Shown: positions 1 through 13,514, counted from the first letter of the stretch. The stretch: 64,000 nucleotides of DNA from Nymphaea colorata (GCF_008831285.2 NC_045139.1:10628704-10692703); one strand, 5' to 3'. Numbers and translations: made by a program. The notes: generated by a model from the letters alone, not told the origin.

Positions 1-3000
1 GAGAGAGAGAGAGAGAGAAAAGATGTATATATATATATATACACAAATTTGTCAATTTTCACTGCAAACATCTTTTTAAAGTTTTGCATATTAAGCTTTT
101 ACTTCATCCTACCAGATGAATGAACAAGTCATTCTCATAATCCAATGTGAAAAATAAGGAGCTGGATCGGTCAAAGTCCAAAAGCGTATCTTAACTAAGG
201 ATTGACCAGGTCCAATTCAAGCTGTCTTTCGCACGACAACAGATAAAAGATATAAAATGAACAAGAAAAGTGACAACGCTGTCAACCCGAAAGTGCCCAC
301 CATCATACTCACAAAATCGTACATATATGGCACTTTCATACCTAATGAGTAGGAAAACTTTTCAGGCGCGTTTAGTCGTAGGATGTTTATGTATCTGATT
401 TTGAATTGGATATTCGATCAATCCAAAATTGAACACGAAAAAAAATTAATATTCAATGTTCGAATTTAATAAATGGCATCCGATCGGATTCAGATTTAGA
501 TATACATAAATATCCTGTCGGGTTCGGATCGAATTCGTTTTTACACAAATATCCTCTATCTAATGCTATTAAATTTTGAAAATTGGCAAAACCAATTCAA
601 AATTTGGATCCGTGTATGACTATAAAAGTAATATTATGATCAGATTCAGATTGTAAAATCAGATTTCGGATATGACTTTTCTTCACTGAATATATAAATG
701 TTCGAAAAAATGGATATGATTAAGGATATATCCAATCCGACTCTGATCCATTGACATCCATAGTATCAAATGTTTAATTTTTTTTTCTTGAGATATACCT
801 TATTCCTTTTAATTTTTGCTGTTTTTTTTTTGTTTAATGTTTACGTAGGGAAAACCACCTTCAAGGTAAAACTCTTAAGGTCATACCCTTATGCCTTCAA
901 AATTGCTTTGTTTCGAGGTTTTGAGTGGACTTACAATACATCTTTCAACTCGAGTGTGAACATTAAACCCATAATGACCATGAAATTTGAACTTGAGACC
1001 ATTTGAGTGTGACTTGTCTTGTCGTTCCATTCCATTATATCCCTTGATCATATGAACTTTACTATTTGTTGTGACTTCACAAAAACTTCTATTTTTTTTG
1101 TTCGTGCTACAATGGAAAGCCAAGGATACGTCCCCTTACTTCTACCTTCCCTTTTTATTTTTAAGGAGTCTTTACTTGTTAACATCATTCTTAAGCTATA
1201 AGATATATATATTTTTTATCTTTAAAATAATTCACGTGCACTTTGTTAGTGTGATTCTTGCCAAACACTCCAAGGCGTCCAAATAATGTTCCTAAGTATA
1301 CATTGTTCAATACGCTCAAATAAAAGTATAAAAATACTGAGCGTGAATCCACTTATTCTAAAATGCATATGCCAATTAAATAATCAACTTCACAACTAAA
1401 CCTTGGTCATTAATAAAGCGAACAAAATAACTATCAGTATTATGAAAAAAATAGTAATAACTCATACAATATAAATTTCAGACATATTTTTGGGGTCAAA
1501 AGTGCAATTTCCTTTTTACTTTTTATTATTTTACTTTTTGCGAAAAAATAAGATCAAAATCCAACGGACAGAACTGGAGATGAATTCGGTGCATCCCGAG
1601 CCGGAAGGCTGCAGACGTCACCGCGTGGGTCCCACCTTGGACCGTCAAACAGAACTTCCAAGAAGGTTACGCAACGGCAACAGAAAACGTGTAAGGCTTT
1701 GACTGGAGGGAGTACCGTTAGACCTTGCCACGTGTAACGCATGAGAAAAGTTTGGGCCAACAGAAGGAAACCCAACATCTTAGGGAAACGTGCCTCGGTT
1801 TTTAGGGAAATGATAAAGATGCGATCGTCTTTCCGTAAAACGTCCAAAAAAGGTGGACCTTAAATAGAAAGCGGGAGTTAATGGTTTTATTACCCGGTTC
1901 GGTGAATCCCAAGGTGTGGTCTTCTTAAATCCGTTGGTTTGGTTGTCGGATCTTGGATCTGGATCCTGGGTGTTCTTAAAAAAATTCATCAGATTTTGTA
2001 AAATTTTAAAAAAATTAAGAATGTCAAAAAAAAAAAAAATCGATTAAAAATTTAAAGGGAAAGAAGTTATACCTTTTAGTATTAAAAATGAGAACAAATA
2101 AATCGAACTTACAAGAGTTCGATATATATTTTTTTTAAATGAGATTCGTGAGAACAAGGCATTTTGTTTTTCCAAATATATTTTTGTTGCAAAAATTACC
2201 TGCAAAATTAAGATGTCGATGGGGAAAGAGATTGTTGTATTTATGACCAATCACTTAGGTAGAACAACAAAAATTCGGCTTTTGATCGTTTTTATTAAAT
2301 TGGTTATTGAAATAAAAACAAGAAGAAAAAGGTGATCATGTATTTTCATTATCTAAAACAATATTCTTAAATGCATTGATGCCGAGCAATGTAAGGAGCC
2401 TTATAATGTAACGATGTGATGTGGTAACATTAGGTTCAAAATTTTGAAATATATAATATTTTTAAAAATGTAAAAAATTAAATAAGGTAATACAGAATTG
2501 GAAAACTTAATTATATAAAAACTACGTCCATATTTTTTATATAAATTAAAATAAACTATATAGGTATAGCCTTTAACTTGAAAACCTTAAAAGCAAAGAT
2601 AAAAAACATGTTCCTTTAAAGTACAAATATTTTATGAAAATTCAAAAACCAAAATTTTAAGGTTTTTTTCTTTTTTTAACTTGTTAGCTCCTCTGAAGGT
2701 ATGAAAGAAAAAAAAATGTTAAGACTTTCATTTCATAAAACTCATGAAATGGAAAACAAAAAAAGTTTACCTTATAATAACTTACAAGCAACTTCCAAAT
2801 AATGGATGATATCAAGCTGATAAGTCACATTCTTTGCATTAAATTATTGTGACATGAAATATTAAATCTAAACATCTAACACAGCACATATCAAGTGTGT
2901 TTTTCTACCAACACTTATTCAATATTAATTTACATTTTTTCGTCATTTTTTTAACACGTCGAAATAATTAAAATATAATATTGTTATTTTATTTGTACAA

Positions 3001-3660
3001 CATATAAACATGTAAGTGTTTAGCACTTACCAATTTAGTTATTTCATTATTTTTATTTATTTAATGGGTACTGTTTTATAATATTTTATTTATTGAAAAA
3101 CACAATAAGTAAATATTTGAAGTAAGATAAACAAAAAAATTTTGGACAGCCAATATATGGCTTCACCACCGTGCGTGATTGGCTAAAGTTCTTAAACTAA
3201 ATGAACTTAAAAAACAAATTTAAAGATTAAAAAACGATAAGGAAGGCTTACCGAGCCCTTGATGGATCACTTGATTGTAAGCTTGGTTGGCATAGTTAAT
3301 TACAAATAATGTCTTAAGAGTTTTAAGCAGTTAAAGTTTTTTTGGTATAGTATGATGAGTTTGAAAAAAATGAAAAAATACAGTAAATTTTTAAAAAATT
3401 TAAAAAACTAAAAATAAATGACAAATAAAATAAACGAGAAACTAATAACACTGCAACAAATCACAATATAAAATAAAAAAACTGTTTGATATTAAAAAAA
3501 CTTGAAAAAATGGGTTAGAAAACAAGTTTTTTTGTTGAAAAAAATGTGTTTTCTAAAGTTTTATCGTATTTTTTTCACATTTTTTTGAAAAAAAAACATG
3601 TTTTCTATTACTTGACATGCTACAACATTCAGGCTCAAGGTAGAACTGGGTACCAAGTAA
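1..3660. other. AT-rich intergenic region
   Basis: No gene is supported here. The window opens with a short (GA)n tract followed by (AT)n at about 25-40. Between about 360 and 760 there is degenerate sequence full of near-repeats of GGAT, CAGAT and TCGGAT words, ending in a GATCCATTGACATCC word. This looks like a decayed dispersed repeat, and similar wording recurs near 50940-51250. A slightly GC-richer patch at about 1560-1760 contains a CACGTG core near 1730 but leads into no coding sequence. The remainder is simple A/T-rich DNA. Open frames in this stretch are short and compositionally biased. Confidence 0.6.
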
Positions 3661-3674
3661 TTGGCAGCCTTAAT

Positions 3675-3684
3675 ATATATATAA
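3675..3684 (+). promoter_or_regulatory. candidate TATA box for the lysine-rich protein gene
   Basis: A TATATATAAA word lies upstream of the purine/pyrimidine-rich stretch that looks like the 5' leader of the gene coding from 5529. It is the best TATA match in this area and is about 350 bp upstream of the CT-rich leader. The position of the transcription start is not visible, so this is an inference; the AT-rich context could produce such a word by chance. Confidence 0.35.
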
Positions 3685-4026
3685 AGGATCTGTTTTTTAA
3701 AATCGAAATTTAAAGAAAATTGAAGCTTGAAGGAGGAGGAGCAGACCGAAAAGACAATATATATCATATTCATAAGGATTTGTTTTTATGAAATGAGAAC
3801 CGGTTCTAACTTTTGGAAAGCTCGGAGGAGAACCGGTTTCAGTTTCGGACGACGGAGAACGGGAAAACGTTTGAAGCTTGAAGGAGAAGTACACAAAAGA
3901 CCAAGAGGGGAGAGAGGGAGAGATTGATGTCGCGTGTAACTTCCGAAGAAACCCTTGGGGAAGAAATTCAACATCACCCACAAGACCCCCAACGAAAGTG
4001 AGTCTCCAAGCGGAAACCCCCAAACC

Positions 4027-4071
4027 CTCTCTCTCTCTCCCCCCTCCCCCCCCTCTCTCTCTCTCTCTCTC
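4027..4071 (+). repeat. (CT)n/(C)n microsatellite in a probable 5' leader
   Basis: Mixed pyrimidine tract of CT repeats interrupted by runs of C. CT-rich stretches of this kind are common in plant 5' leaders. It lies about 1.45 kb before the predicted start codon at 5529, so the leader is either very long or contains a spliced non-coding intron. The 4070-5528 interval contains several upstream ATGs and short open frames but no sequence I recognise as protein. Confidence 0.6.
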
Positions 4072-5528
4072 CGCAGATATTCACAGATAGAGAAGGAGCA
4101 TTTCACTCCCCATTTGACAATCGAAGACAACAAACAACGTACTCTCCCTTAATCTCTCCCACCATTCCCGGTTTTTGCTCACCATTGATCTCTCTATCTC
4201 CCTTCTTCTGCTTCCTGTCTCCTTCCTCTTCCGTCGGCGGTCAAGGGAACTCAGGCCGTTTCCTGTATCTCTCTGTCTATCTCCCTTATCCTCACTTTCA
4301 AGGATCATATCCACCTTCGTCTGTCATATATTTATTTGTCTTCTTCCGCCTTTGATGCGCTTGATCTTCAGTTCCCTCTTGTCTGTGGTTCGTTTTTCGT
4401 CCGCCCTTGTTGAAAAAAATCTGCCTCCCCGTTCGACCTTTCTCACTGCCGTTGCTCCTGCACCTGGGTGTCCAATTTCGGTGGGGGGAATCCCTCGCGT
4501 TATTCCTTTCTCCGGGTTCATCTTTTCGCACACACTGTGATTTGGAGGGTTTCTGGAGCGTGTGGGTGTTGGGATTTGGATTGAAGGAAGAGGCGGACGG
4601 TGGTACCGAAGAGTAGGGTGGGGATCAAAGTCCCTTGGTGGAGTAAACGAGAAGAAGCATCAACTTTTAGCCTCTAGTTGTGGATATAGAATTTGGTCTG
4701 GAGATTCTTGAAGATCTTGGTTGTTCCAATGGTGAAGTTCCGGTGGGATCTTGACGGAAAAAGGCACCTGACGAGGGGAAATTTTGCAATTAGGGTTTTG
4801 TATGTCATCTCTTGGTGACTGATTCCATGTCTCGTTGCGGTGGAACGAGGAATTCTAAGTTGGGATATGGAAGAAGGATGTAGATTAGGATTGCTGGCGA
4901 AGGTTTTGCTTTGTGCCGGTGCCGTTTGGTGATTCCATTGTTTGAGCTTGTTGGACTCTAAAAAGTGGTCTCTATCTAAGAGAAATTGAATTTGTTGGAG
5001 GTTGTTACTATCCTGGAGCTGCTTTTCTGTGGCGTCGGTGTTGGGAAATGCTTAAACTGCGTTTGCTGGAGGTGGACTTAATCAGATATAAGTGGGTGAT
5101 GGTTAAACTGTCAGGTTTTCGTCAGACACGGCATTGTGGGATCCTGTTTTGGCTTATTACATAAATGAATCTTCTCCAACAGATCTTAGGTTTAGCATAA
5201 TAGTTTTCATCTGCTTGCGTGCAATCGTTTTCGGTGATTTATGTGAGTCGCTGGTATATCACGTTCTCCAATTGAAGAGGGTGGTTCATCAGTTTGGTAT
5301 CATTGGTTCTGGATTGAAAGTACTGGCGTTTGACTAACAAATTCCATTTATAAGGTGGATACAGAAATGGTGCTTCTTTGAAGTTGGAAATGAAACTGGG
5401 GACATGGTGGATGAACGAGAGCACGAGCGTTGGTTTGTTCCTCTTCCGGAACAGCATTATCGGCAGTTAATTACATTTGTGTGCTTGGCAAAAAAAAAAT
5501 ATATTGCTGGTCAAAGGATTTGCGTGCA

Positions 5529-8500
5529 ATGTCTCGCTGCTTTCCGTTCCCTCCACCAGGATATGAAAAGAAAACCAGAACTGGTGATTTAGATTCGTTA
5601 TTAAAGGTTGACCACCTCTTCCCTATTCTGCCTCAGTTGATTTAGATACTAAATGAGCATCTTTACATGGTGGGGGGAGTATTATTTTTCACCTCTGCAC
5701 CAGTATGTGCAGTTTGGATGGCTAATGTTTTACCACACCATGACTCTCATGGTAGTATTAGTTCAATAGTTGGATGATTTCAGTAAATGATTGATATAGG
5801 CTTTCAAAATTAAGTGGTAATACTGATTTAAATAATTATGCTATGGGCAGTGATTTATGTGGCATGGTGATAAATGGTTTGTTGGTTTGTATATCTTTGT
5901 GGCGGCTGATTACTAGAATTTTCCGAGTCTATTCTTACCAGCCAGAGGCCTTCTTCAGGTAGCGTGGCATGTCCAGCTTCATATACCATGTGAGGACTGG
6001 GACCTATGGTTCTAGGGTGTCTTCCATAGTTTCTTACCACGTGCTATATCTGAAACAATTTGAAGTCTCATTCAACAGAAAATAGCTACTGAAATAAGTG
6101 TTAAACATTTTTCTTGTTCTTCCAACTGCTAATTATCTTAATGCTCATTCTTCTTATTTGGATAAGTGTGGATAACAGAGCACTATTTTGTAGCCAAAGT
6201 AGGTCAATGTTATAAAGTCTAAATGAGTACTTGTAACACAGAAACAATTTTGTGACAGAGAACTTGTGTGACATATTGATGGTCAAATTCCAGCTTATGG
6301 ACTTTTTGCAGTTTTTTTATTATTGAACTGAAGCCAATGTCTTTGTGCTCCTAATGGAGGGGCTGATATTGGTCTAGCACATGTTGCAGAACAATGATAG
6401 TTAGCATTTTTCAACATCACAAAACATAAATCATGGTCAAAGCCATCTTTAGGGTTTCTTGTTGAAAGGATGTCAAACAGAATTAGTCATATAGAAATTG
6501 AGATCCTGAAACTTAATATTCAACTGAGCTTCATAACTCATTTCACGTTAAGTTGTGCTTGTACCTTGGGTTGGCTTTCCGGTTTTCTTACCCTGTGCAA
6601 ATTATACACACACAACATGTTCTCTCAAACCGCATCAGTCACAGTACTTGTTATCACGAATATCTGTGAAGCCTATATACCTGAAGAGTCTTAAAGCTGA
6701 CATTATTGGGCTCCTGAAGGGAAGGACTGATATTATTTTAGCTCTTGTTTCAAAAGAATGCTGGTCGGCATTTGTCAACGTCACAAAACATAGGGAGGTG
6801 TGCTCCAGAGTACATCAAACACAATTACTTGTTTGTTCCTTGATGTCCTCCTGGAAATTTTGATCCTCATACTCAATATGCAACTCAGCTTCATAAATCA
6901 TTGCACATGCAAGTTTTGCTTGCACCGTGGATTGCCTCCTGGTTTCCGTATGCATGGAATTTACTTGAAGCATGTTATCTGGGACTGCATTAGTTATAGA
7001 TACTAGATACTTTGGTCTTATGAATTTCCATAAAGCTTAGAAGATAAGCTAGTGCAACTAAGAACTTTTAGGGCAAGCTTAATTGCCTGGATAACTTGAC
7101 TATGAAGGTGAGAAATCTGCTCTGTACAAGACCTATTAAACACTGTTGAAAAGAACCCTGGATAGCTTAATGTATGGAATTTCTGTATTTTCTGGTGGAC
7201 CTGGTTGAGGCTGACTGAAAATCCCGAGCTTTTGCATCAAGCCTGAAACAAATCTGCGGGCAATTAACCTTGCCCTTAAGGTAAAATCCCCCATTGTGAT
7301 GAAATGGGGATTATCTATGGGATTGTAACCAGTATTCCTTCTCGATGGAGCAGTTTGTGCATTATGCTGGTCGATATGGTGGCATGGTCAAGTTTTTTTT
7401 TTCTTTAATTTAAACGGTGATTCCAGGATTGGCAGACAAAGGGATCAGGTTCCACATGAAACTTGTTACAGTTATCTGGACTTGTTAGGTCACATCATTA
7501 AATTGTTAGAAGCTTGTCAACATTGAAATGATTGTTCAGTAAAAATTTTTGCCCTGTTTGATTGATAGTAAAAAAAAAAAGTAATTTTTTTTTTATGTTT
7601 AAAGGAGCAGGTCCTGGAAGAAAAAGTAGTTTAATTAATAAACAAAATTTTCATCTTAAAGGAAGGATGAAAATTTGTCTAAAAGATAGGCGAGAGAGGA
7701 GCCAAATGGCCAAACTTTTTCCTAGCAAAAGTTCTACAGTCTTGTAGAGATAGGAAAAATAGGTGGGACCCAACACAAGCACAGGTTGTGCCTAGCTATG
7801 CTCCAAGGCCGTAGCGCTTTTGAGCCAGTTGTACAAAAGAGATGGCACATATTCTGTTGGTTTTGACAATTACAGTGGATCGTTGGATAAAGGATGTGAG
7901 TTGTGTTTCATGTTGTTCATTTAGTTAATTACTCTTATTTGGATATTTATCCACAGGATTTGTGGTTTTGCAGGATTGTCTTATTTGGATGGTGTAGGTG
8001 GTAGACAAATACCATTTGATGACTGGAAAGGTTATAATTGGTAGAGATTCTTCATGACATAGGCATATGTTAAAAACGGACGAAAGCTGCTATATGTATG
8101 AATTTATGTGAAAGAGCCTCCAGTAAATAACAGAAATTGGTACACAGGAGAATTTTCTAGGGTAAGTATTTTGTGTGATGCATGATGAATAAGAGACTCC
8201 TTACAATAGCTAGTGAAACAAAATCGTAAGGAAGTATAGTAGGAAGAGCAGTCCTCTAGACAGCTGTGCATCTATATAGTCAACTTGGCAGTGCCTTTAA
8301 CAGGTAGGAGAAAAGCATCCATGTTGCAGTTACCAGTTACCAGTAAATGAGAAGGGCACAGGAATGTTAGAAAATGTGCTGTTGGAAGATATTATAGCAT
8401 AGCTGATCAAATTCGAGCTGTTGTGGAGTGGAAGATAAATTATAAGCGGGATCTGGATTTAAAAAGAAGAAGTGGATTTCCTGGTAACTATGATCCAAGA

Positions 8501-11500
8501 GTTGGATTTCCTGGTAAAGTATGATCCTAGGTGGGATGATGAACAATCCTTTGGAATAAGAATGAAAAACTGAAAAACAATTTCTGGGATGCTTATGTAT
8601 GTTGGTGATAGAATCTCAAGACATTTTAACTAGCAGGATTGACATCAGCAGCAAATGAGATACTAGCAATAAATGGAATTTGACCCTGGAAGGAAGGAGA
8701 CAGTGTATGTCCAGATCTTCTTCAGGTTGCACATTTTTTCTTCATTTTTGTCCACAACTTATGTAGGACAAATCATCATGGACTCATGAATATGCTTATT
8801 TCTTAGTATATCGTGCTTAGTTGTGATATCATCCTTGAACCCCCTGGCCTGCTGGCATGGCATCAGCAAAGTTCTTTAGTATGATTCTGTAAAAATTGAC
8901 CATGTTTCCTTCATGTCAGAAACCTTTCACTATGTTTTTCTGAAAACATGAGAGCAGGAACATGACATATTCCTTCTTCTATCATTGTGATAATAAATGA
9001 AAATGCTATAGAAGTTGGACATGTTTGTCATGTTGAGAATAAAACTGCAACTGACATTCCATTTTTTTTATAGTGTATGAAGTAAGAGTATATAATTCCT
9101 ATGCTGGCCTGGGGTTGGATCTTATTCTATGGTTGAGCAAATTAGTGGAAGAATGGTTATTTTCATACATTTATAATTTTATTTATTTACGTTTCCCTGA
9201 AAAAATGCGGCTTGTCCTAATGTTGCTGTAGCTTCATCAAAGATATGTAAAGTGTATAGAAAACGTGGTGAGAATAGTATGCAATATTGCAAACTATTTT
9301 CTTCTAATGGACTAATCAGATTCTAAGCATCCTAAACCTTCTAGGCAGTTTTATTGAATCAGGTACAATAGCCAACAACATGTCCAGATTAAACCAGAGT
9401 GCTAAAAGTAGCACATTAAGCTGAAAGCCTGAAAGCAATAAATCCCATACTTCGTTCTATTGTTTTGGGGGCATACAACAATGTCAAAGTGTGGTGGCAT
9501 CGAAAAGGTAAAGCCTCTATGCTTCCACATGCAATCAAAAGGTCATATGCTTGACAAAAAATTAAAGGATTTTGAGACAGAACTGGTCCATCTTGATGTG
9601 CATTGCTGTTTTTTAAGCCAGAAGTGCAGTGATGTCATTTTATTGCCTCGTAACAATTTCGTAATGCTTGGCAGTTGACGTGCTATAATGTTTAAATCTT
9701 TAGCTAAAGGATGCCAATGAAGAATGCCTAATATTCTGTGCTTATTGGCATCTTATGAGTATGACTTGAAATCTTCTCATGCACTGTGTTTGCCTCCTGT
9801 TTCGGCTGGCACATGTGATAGAAGGATGAGGCCAGGGACCTGCATCACTGGCCGCTGCTGGAATAGGAACCATAGCCAGGTTGGAGAAATCATTTTTCTG
9901 TTGGTAATTCAATCCATTACAATCTCTAAACGGGATTGTTGTGAAAAGATGTATTGTGACGAAAACTGGACAACCTGAAAGTGAGTAAACATCCTGTGAA
10001 CCTAAAATTGCATAACATAATTTGAATTGTCATTTCAATAATTGAACAAGAACTGTATCTTTGGTTTCAAGGCTTGAATTTCATTGTTAACGATGTATTA
10101 TATATAAACAAATATTTAAATCTACAAAATTCTGCAAAAATTAGCAACTTGTATATTTGTAAACTTGCTTTCTTTTCTCTGAAGGAGGAGCCCTAAATAA
10201 TTGTTTGACACCACAAGATAGCTTAAAAACAAAATTTTAATTTCAAATCTTAAGAATGTCAAAGGCTATAAGTTGATCACCTAAATGCTTTAGATTTCCA
10301 AACCAAGAATACTTTGCATTTGCTCAAAAAGGCCTGAAATGAACCACAATGTCAGTTTTTTTTTATGAAAGACCATGATCGCCTAACCTAGTGGGTGCTA
10401 TAGATGTAGCAATTGATGTTCTTTCCATTTGGTCATGTTGCTGTAGTGGAAAAATTTTCTATTATGTATGCTGGTCGCTGCCTGTTCTATCATTGGCTAC
10501 TGATGCTGAATTTGATCATTACGTTTGTGATGGTTATGGTAGTTGGCTAGTTGGTTTGAGACATCGGTAACAGAAGCTCAATTTTTTTCATCCCACTTAT
10601 GGCTATTTTGGTTACAGTGATGACTTGGGTTCAAAACATGTTTGATTCTTGAATTGTTTCTTGATGGCATCATGCTTTTGTGTTATGGTACTTTGTTTCT
10701 CTATAGATTGGCAATGTGAGTTCTAGAAATGCTCAGATACAACAGTTACATACTAAAACACCTTTCTCTTCCCTTTTAGAGAATGTTACACTGTTTTGCC
10801 ATGTTTTCTGTTGATAATTTCCTTATGTCACATGCTGGACTAAATCTTCATCGTCAGTATATAAATTAACAAATCAATTGAAACATGCTGGTCCGAAAAA
10901 ATGCTGTTAATCTGTAATGACACCTTTCTGTGTGGTCTATGGATGCTATGAAATATCTTTGAAAGTTTATCTGCATTGAAATTCAAACTTGTGATGCATG
11001 TAAATAATCTAAGGTGGAATTTAATCTACAGCAGCTATTTAAGAAAGGTATTCTCGTCTGCTGGTATCCTTTGCTAAAGGGAAATCAATTTGGACCCTAC
11101 TGATTGCATTAACATTTGAATGGAATAAGCCCATTCAAATTTGCTTCTTGCTGCAACTGCGTGAAGTACACTGATGTTCAGCATGTAAAATTATGGAAAA
11201 GTTGAAGAACTTCAGCAAGTTCTGATACTATTCGACAGTACTTTCCCGTGTTATGCTGAAATTTGCGTTTGTGACGTCCTATTAGTTTCTTCTTTTAGTG
11301 TTTGTTCTATGCACATGAACCATGTCAACTTAAAGATGCAATGAAAACTTGTTTCTTAATACAATCATGGCATTAATGGAAAGATGTACATCTTCTTTAA
11401 CTCTTTACAATCAGCTCAATGCCTTTGACACTCCAGTGGATGATTTGTATGAGTCTCCTGTTTTTTCTGGAGTGTAAATCTCAGTTTTGGTTGGCGGTCC

Positions 11501-13514
11501 ATTCTGACTTTTGAAGTTGCACTTTTGTATTCTTTGGTGGCATTTGGGATCTTTATTAGTTTCTCATGCTATTGTAAGTTTGTTTTTGACTATCCCTGTG
11601 ATTGAGATTTCCTAGATTATTGACTATTCGAAGCATCCTTGCTACATGAAATTTTCAGGAAAAGCACAAGGAGAAGAAGCAGAAGAAGGAAAAGAAAGAC
11701 CGAGAAAAGAAAGAGAGCAAAGATAAAAAAGTGAAGGACAGAAGCAAGGAAAAGCACAGGGATAAGGACCGGAAGGATAAGCATAAGGACAAGAAGAGAG
11801 ATAAGGACAAGGATAGACATAAGACAGCAGATGAGCAGCGAGGTGAAGAAAGAAAGGCAGATGACACTCCTGGGAAGCTTGTGGAAAGAAATCATGCAGT
11901 GCAGGAGAAAAAATTTACAGATGAGTTCATTAGGAGAATCAGAGATGATGGAAAAAAGGCTGAAGACATGGTTGGGCACTTCAATGGGGTGCAGCAAAGA
12001 CAATTTGATGGGACAGTCAGGACAAAAGATATTGAGGTTAAGGGAAAAAATAGAGAAAACCGAATTGAGGGGGCTGAGAGGCCAAAGGGCATTGAGAACA
12101 AGGAGAAAAATAAAGGTAGGAGAACAGAGGTTATTGGTTGGTCGAAGGAGGACATTGGAGATAAGGCCAAGAACAAAGAACGGCAAACCGAGGGGGTCGA
12201 TAAGCCAAGCCAAGTAGTTGTGGTTAAAGACAAGAGAAAAGAAAGGCAACCAGAGGGGATTGACAAGTCAAACGAGTATATTTTGGGTAAAGACTATGAC
12301 AATGAAAGACAAGCTTTGGGGATTCATCGGCCAAAAGAGGACATTGTTAGTAGTAAAAAGGTTAAAGAGAAGCAAATTGAAGTTACAGATAGAACAAAAC
12401 CAGATGTTATTAGTAAAGACAAGGCCAAGGAAATGCAGACGAAGGGGATAGAGAGGCACAAAGCAGATATTACAGGTAAGGAGAAGGCCAAACAAATGTA
12501 TATTGGGGGTATTAATGGGCCAAAGGAGGTTGTTATGGGTAGAGGAGAAAATAAAGAAAAGGAAGTTAACACAAAGAAAGCAAAGCACAAGGATAAAGCG
12601 CAAGGGCGAGAGGAGAAAAGTAAATCAAAGGATAAGAAGGATGAGGAGGAGGAGAAGGTAGGACGGATTGCTCATAAGCAGATAGAACAGATATTAGGAG
12701 AAAGTGGCAATAAGCTGCAGTCGGGTACTTTTAGTGTTGCAGCAGTATACCTTGGAAAGGACATTACAAATAATGCTGGTCAGGATCCAAACACCCGAAA
12801 GAGGAAGGATTTGGAGAGGAATGGAGTTCTCCATGGTGAGTGCTGTTCCAGCCTGAGGTGTATTTGCTTGCTTCTGAACCTCTTTGTTTTATAACCAGGA
12901 ATCAGTTTTTTTTTTTGTTTTATATGTTTATTTTCCAGATCAGTATACTTCTCAGTTGCTGTCTAATTATTTCCTATTTCTAATATGTGATTACAGATGA
13001 ACTGCGACCTAATAAGCTCCCAAGGGCAGCTTCTGGTGCCATATTGCCATTGGAAAATGGTTGTAGACCAGAAACCGTTCACAGTGCTCTTCAGCGCACC
13101 CCTGACAGACAGGGAGAAGCTGATAACCGGAAGCTTGAAAGAGTAACTGATGGCAATGCATGTAGTCCGTCTCCATACAATAAAGATCGTAAAATCAATG
13201 GCAAATTAGAACCTCGGCTTTCTAGCGTTAACCTACGGCCTTGTGCTGCAACTGTTGTAGACACCAGCATCAGTGGCAGAGAACCTATAAGACCGCCCCA
13301 TCCTGACTCTCAATATCTAAATCAAATTCTCACTGTGCCCAAAGTGCCTGAATGGTCTGATTTTGATGACCAGGAGTGGCTGTTCAGTGACAATAACATT
13401 CAGACTAAGCCAAGTTTTCAGTCAGAGATTGATGGGACGCCGCAGGTATGGGCAGAGACCTTGCACATTGAGCCAGCTGACGTGCACGCTTTGCCATATG
13501 TTATTCCCTATTGA
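5529..13514 (+). CDS. Lysine-rich nuclear-type protein with a tandem repeat array (plant 'myb-like protein X' type family)
   Basis: Predicted three-exon gene: 5529-5606, 11659-12835 and 12997-13514, giving 590 residues. All junctions keep phase (0, then 1) with GT donors and AG acceptors. Exon 1 encodes MSRCFPFPPPGYEKKTRTG and further residues, which I recognise as the conserved start of a plant family usually named only by composition (myb-like protein X, DNA ligase-like). Residues 27-80 are almost entirely K/E/D/R. Residues 140-326 form nine tandem 20-21 residue repeats. The C-terminus has two conserved-looking blocks, an acidic-aromatic motif at 536-548 (PEWSDFDDQEWLF) and an end block at 568-590 starting QVWAE and ending LPYVIPY. 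There is no catalytic domain, signal peptide or membrane segment. A nuclear or chromatin/RNA-associated role is inferred from composition only. Intron 1 is 6052 bp, unusually long. The biochemical function is unknown. The exon chain is well supported by phase and by the family ends; the transcript start is not. Confidence 0.85.
5607..11658 (+). other. 6-kb first intron of the lysine-rich protein gene
   Basis: Bounded by a GTTGAC donor after the exon 1 AAG codon and a TTTTCAG acceptor before GAAAAGCAC. It separates a 78-nt coding exon from the rest of the gene. Apart from a diverged internal duplication near 6355-6975 it shows no recognisable gene or transposon protein; short open frames inside it (for example around 9460-9980) resemble no family I know. 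Its length suggests old, decayed insertions, or regulatory sequence within the first intron. Confidence 0.7.
6355..6975 (+). repeat. Diverged direct duplication inside the first intron
   Basis: Two copies, about 6355-6620 and 6715-6975, are offset by about 360-365 bp. Matching landmarks in order include CTGATATT, a segment ending in CAAC-TCACAAAACATA, GATCCT followed by CAACT-AGCTTCATAA-TCA, and a GCTTG-ACC block. Identity by eye is roughly 65-75 percent, so this is an old tandem duplication. No coding potential is shared between the copies. Confidence 0.6.
11998..12558 (+). repeat. Nine-unit, 63-bp coding minisatellite (20-21 residue protein repeats)
   Basis: Within exon 2 the translation divides exactly into nine consecutive units, two of 20 and seven of 21 residues (187 residues, 561 bp). 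The loose consensus is [RKM]Q-x-E-G-[IV]-[DE]-[KR]-[PT]-K-x-[DE]-I-x-x-K-x-K-x-K-E. Clear units begin RQTEGVDKP, RQPEGIDKS, RQALGIHRP, KQIEVTDRT and MQTKGIERH. The register (hydrophobic I/V pair, Pro/Thr, lysine-rich end) is kept while many other positions vary, so the array is old and has diverged under some constraint. Confidence 0.85.

Noticed and set aside
5404-5645. Two overlapping frames around the first coding exon of the lysine-rich gene
   Set aside because: The one starting at 5404 is out of frame with the conserved start at 5529 and could at most be an upstream frame; the one starting at 5430 runs over the exon in a different start context. The conserved MSRCFPFPPPGYEKK start with a phase-0 donor is the better choice.
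11617-12249. A 210-residue hydrophobic frame on the minus strand opposite the lysine-rich exon
   Set aside because: It is the antisense shadow of K/E-rich codons, which gives L/F/S-rich pseudo-membrane sequence; the plus-strand frame has family-conserved ends and good splice sites.
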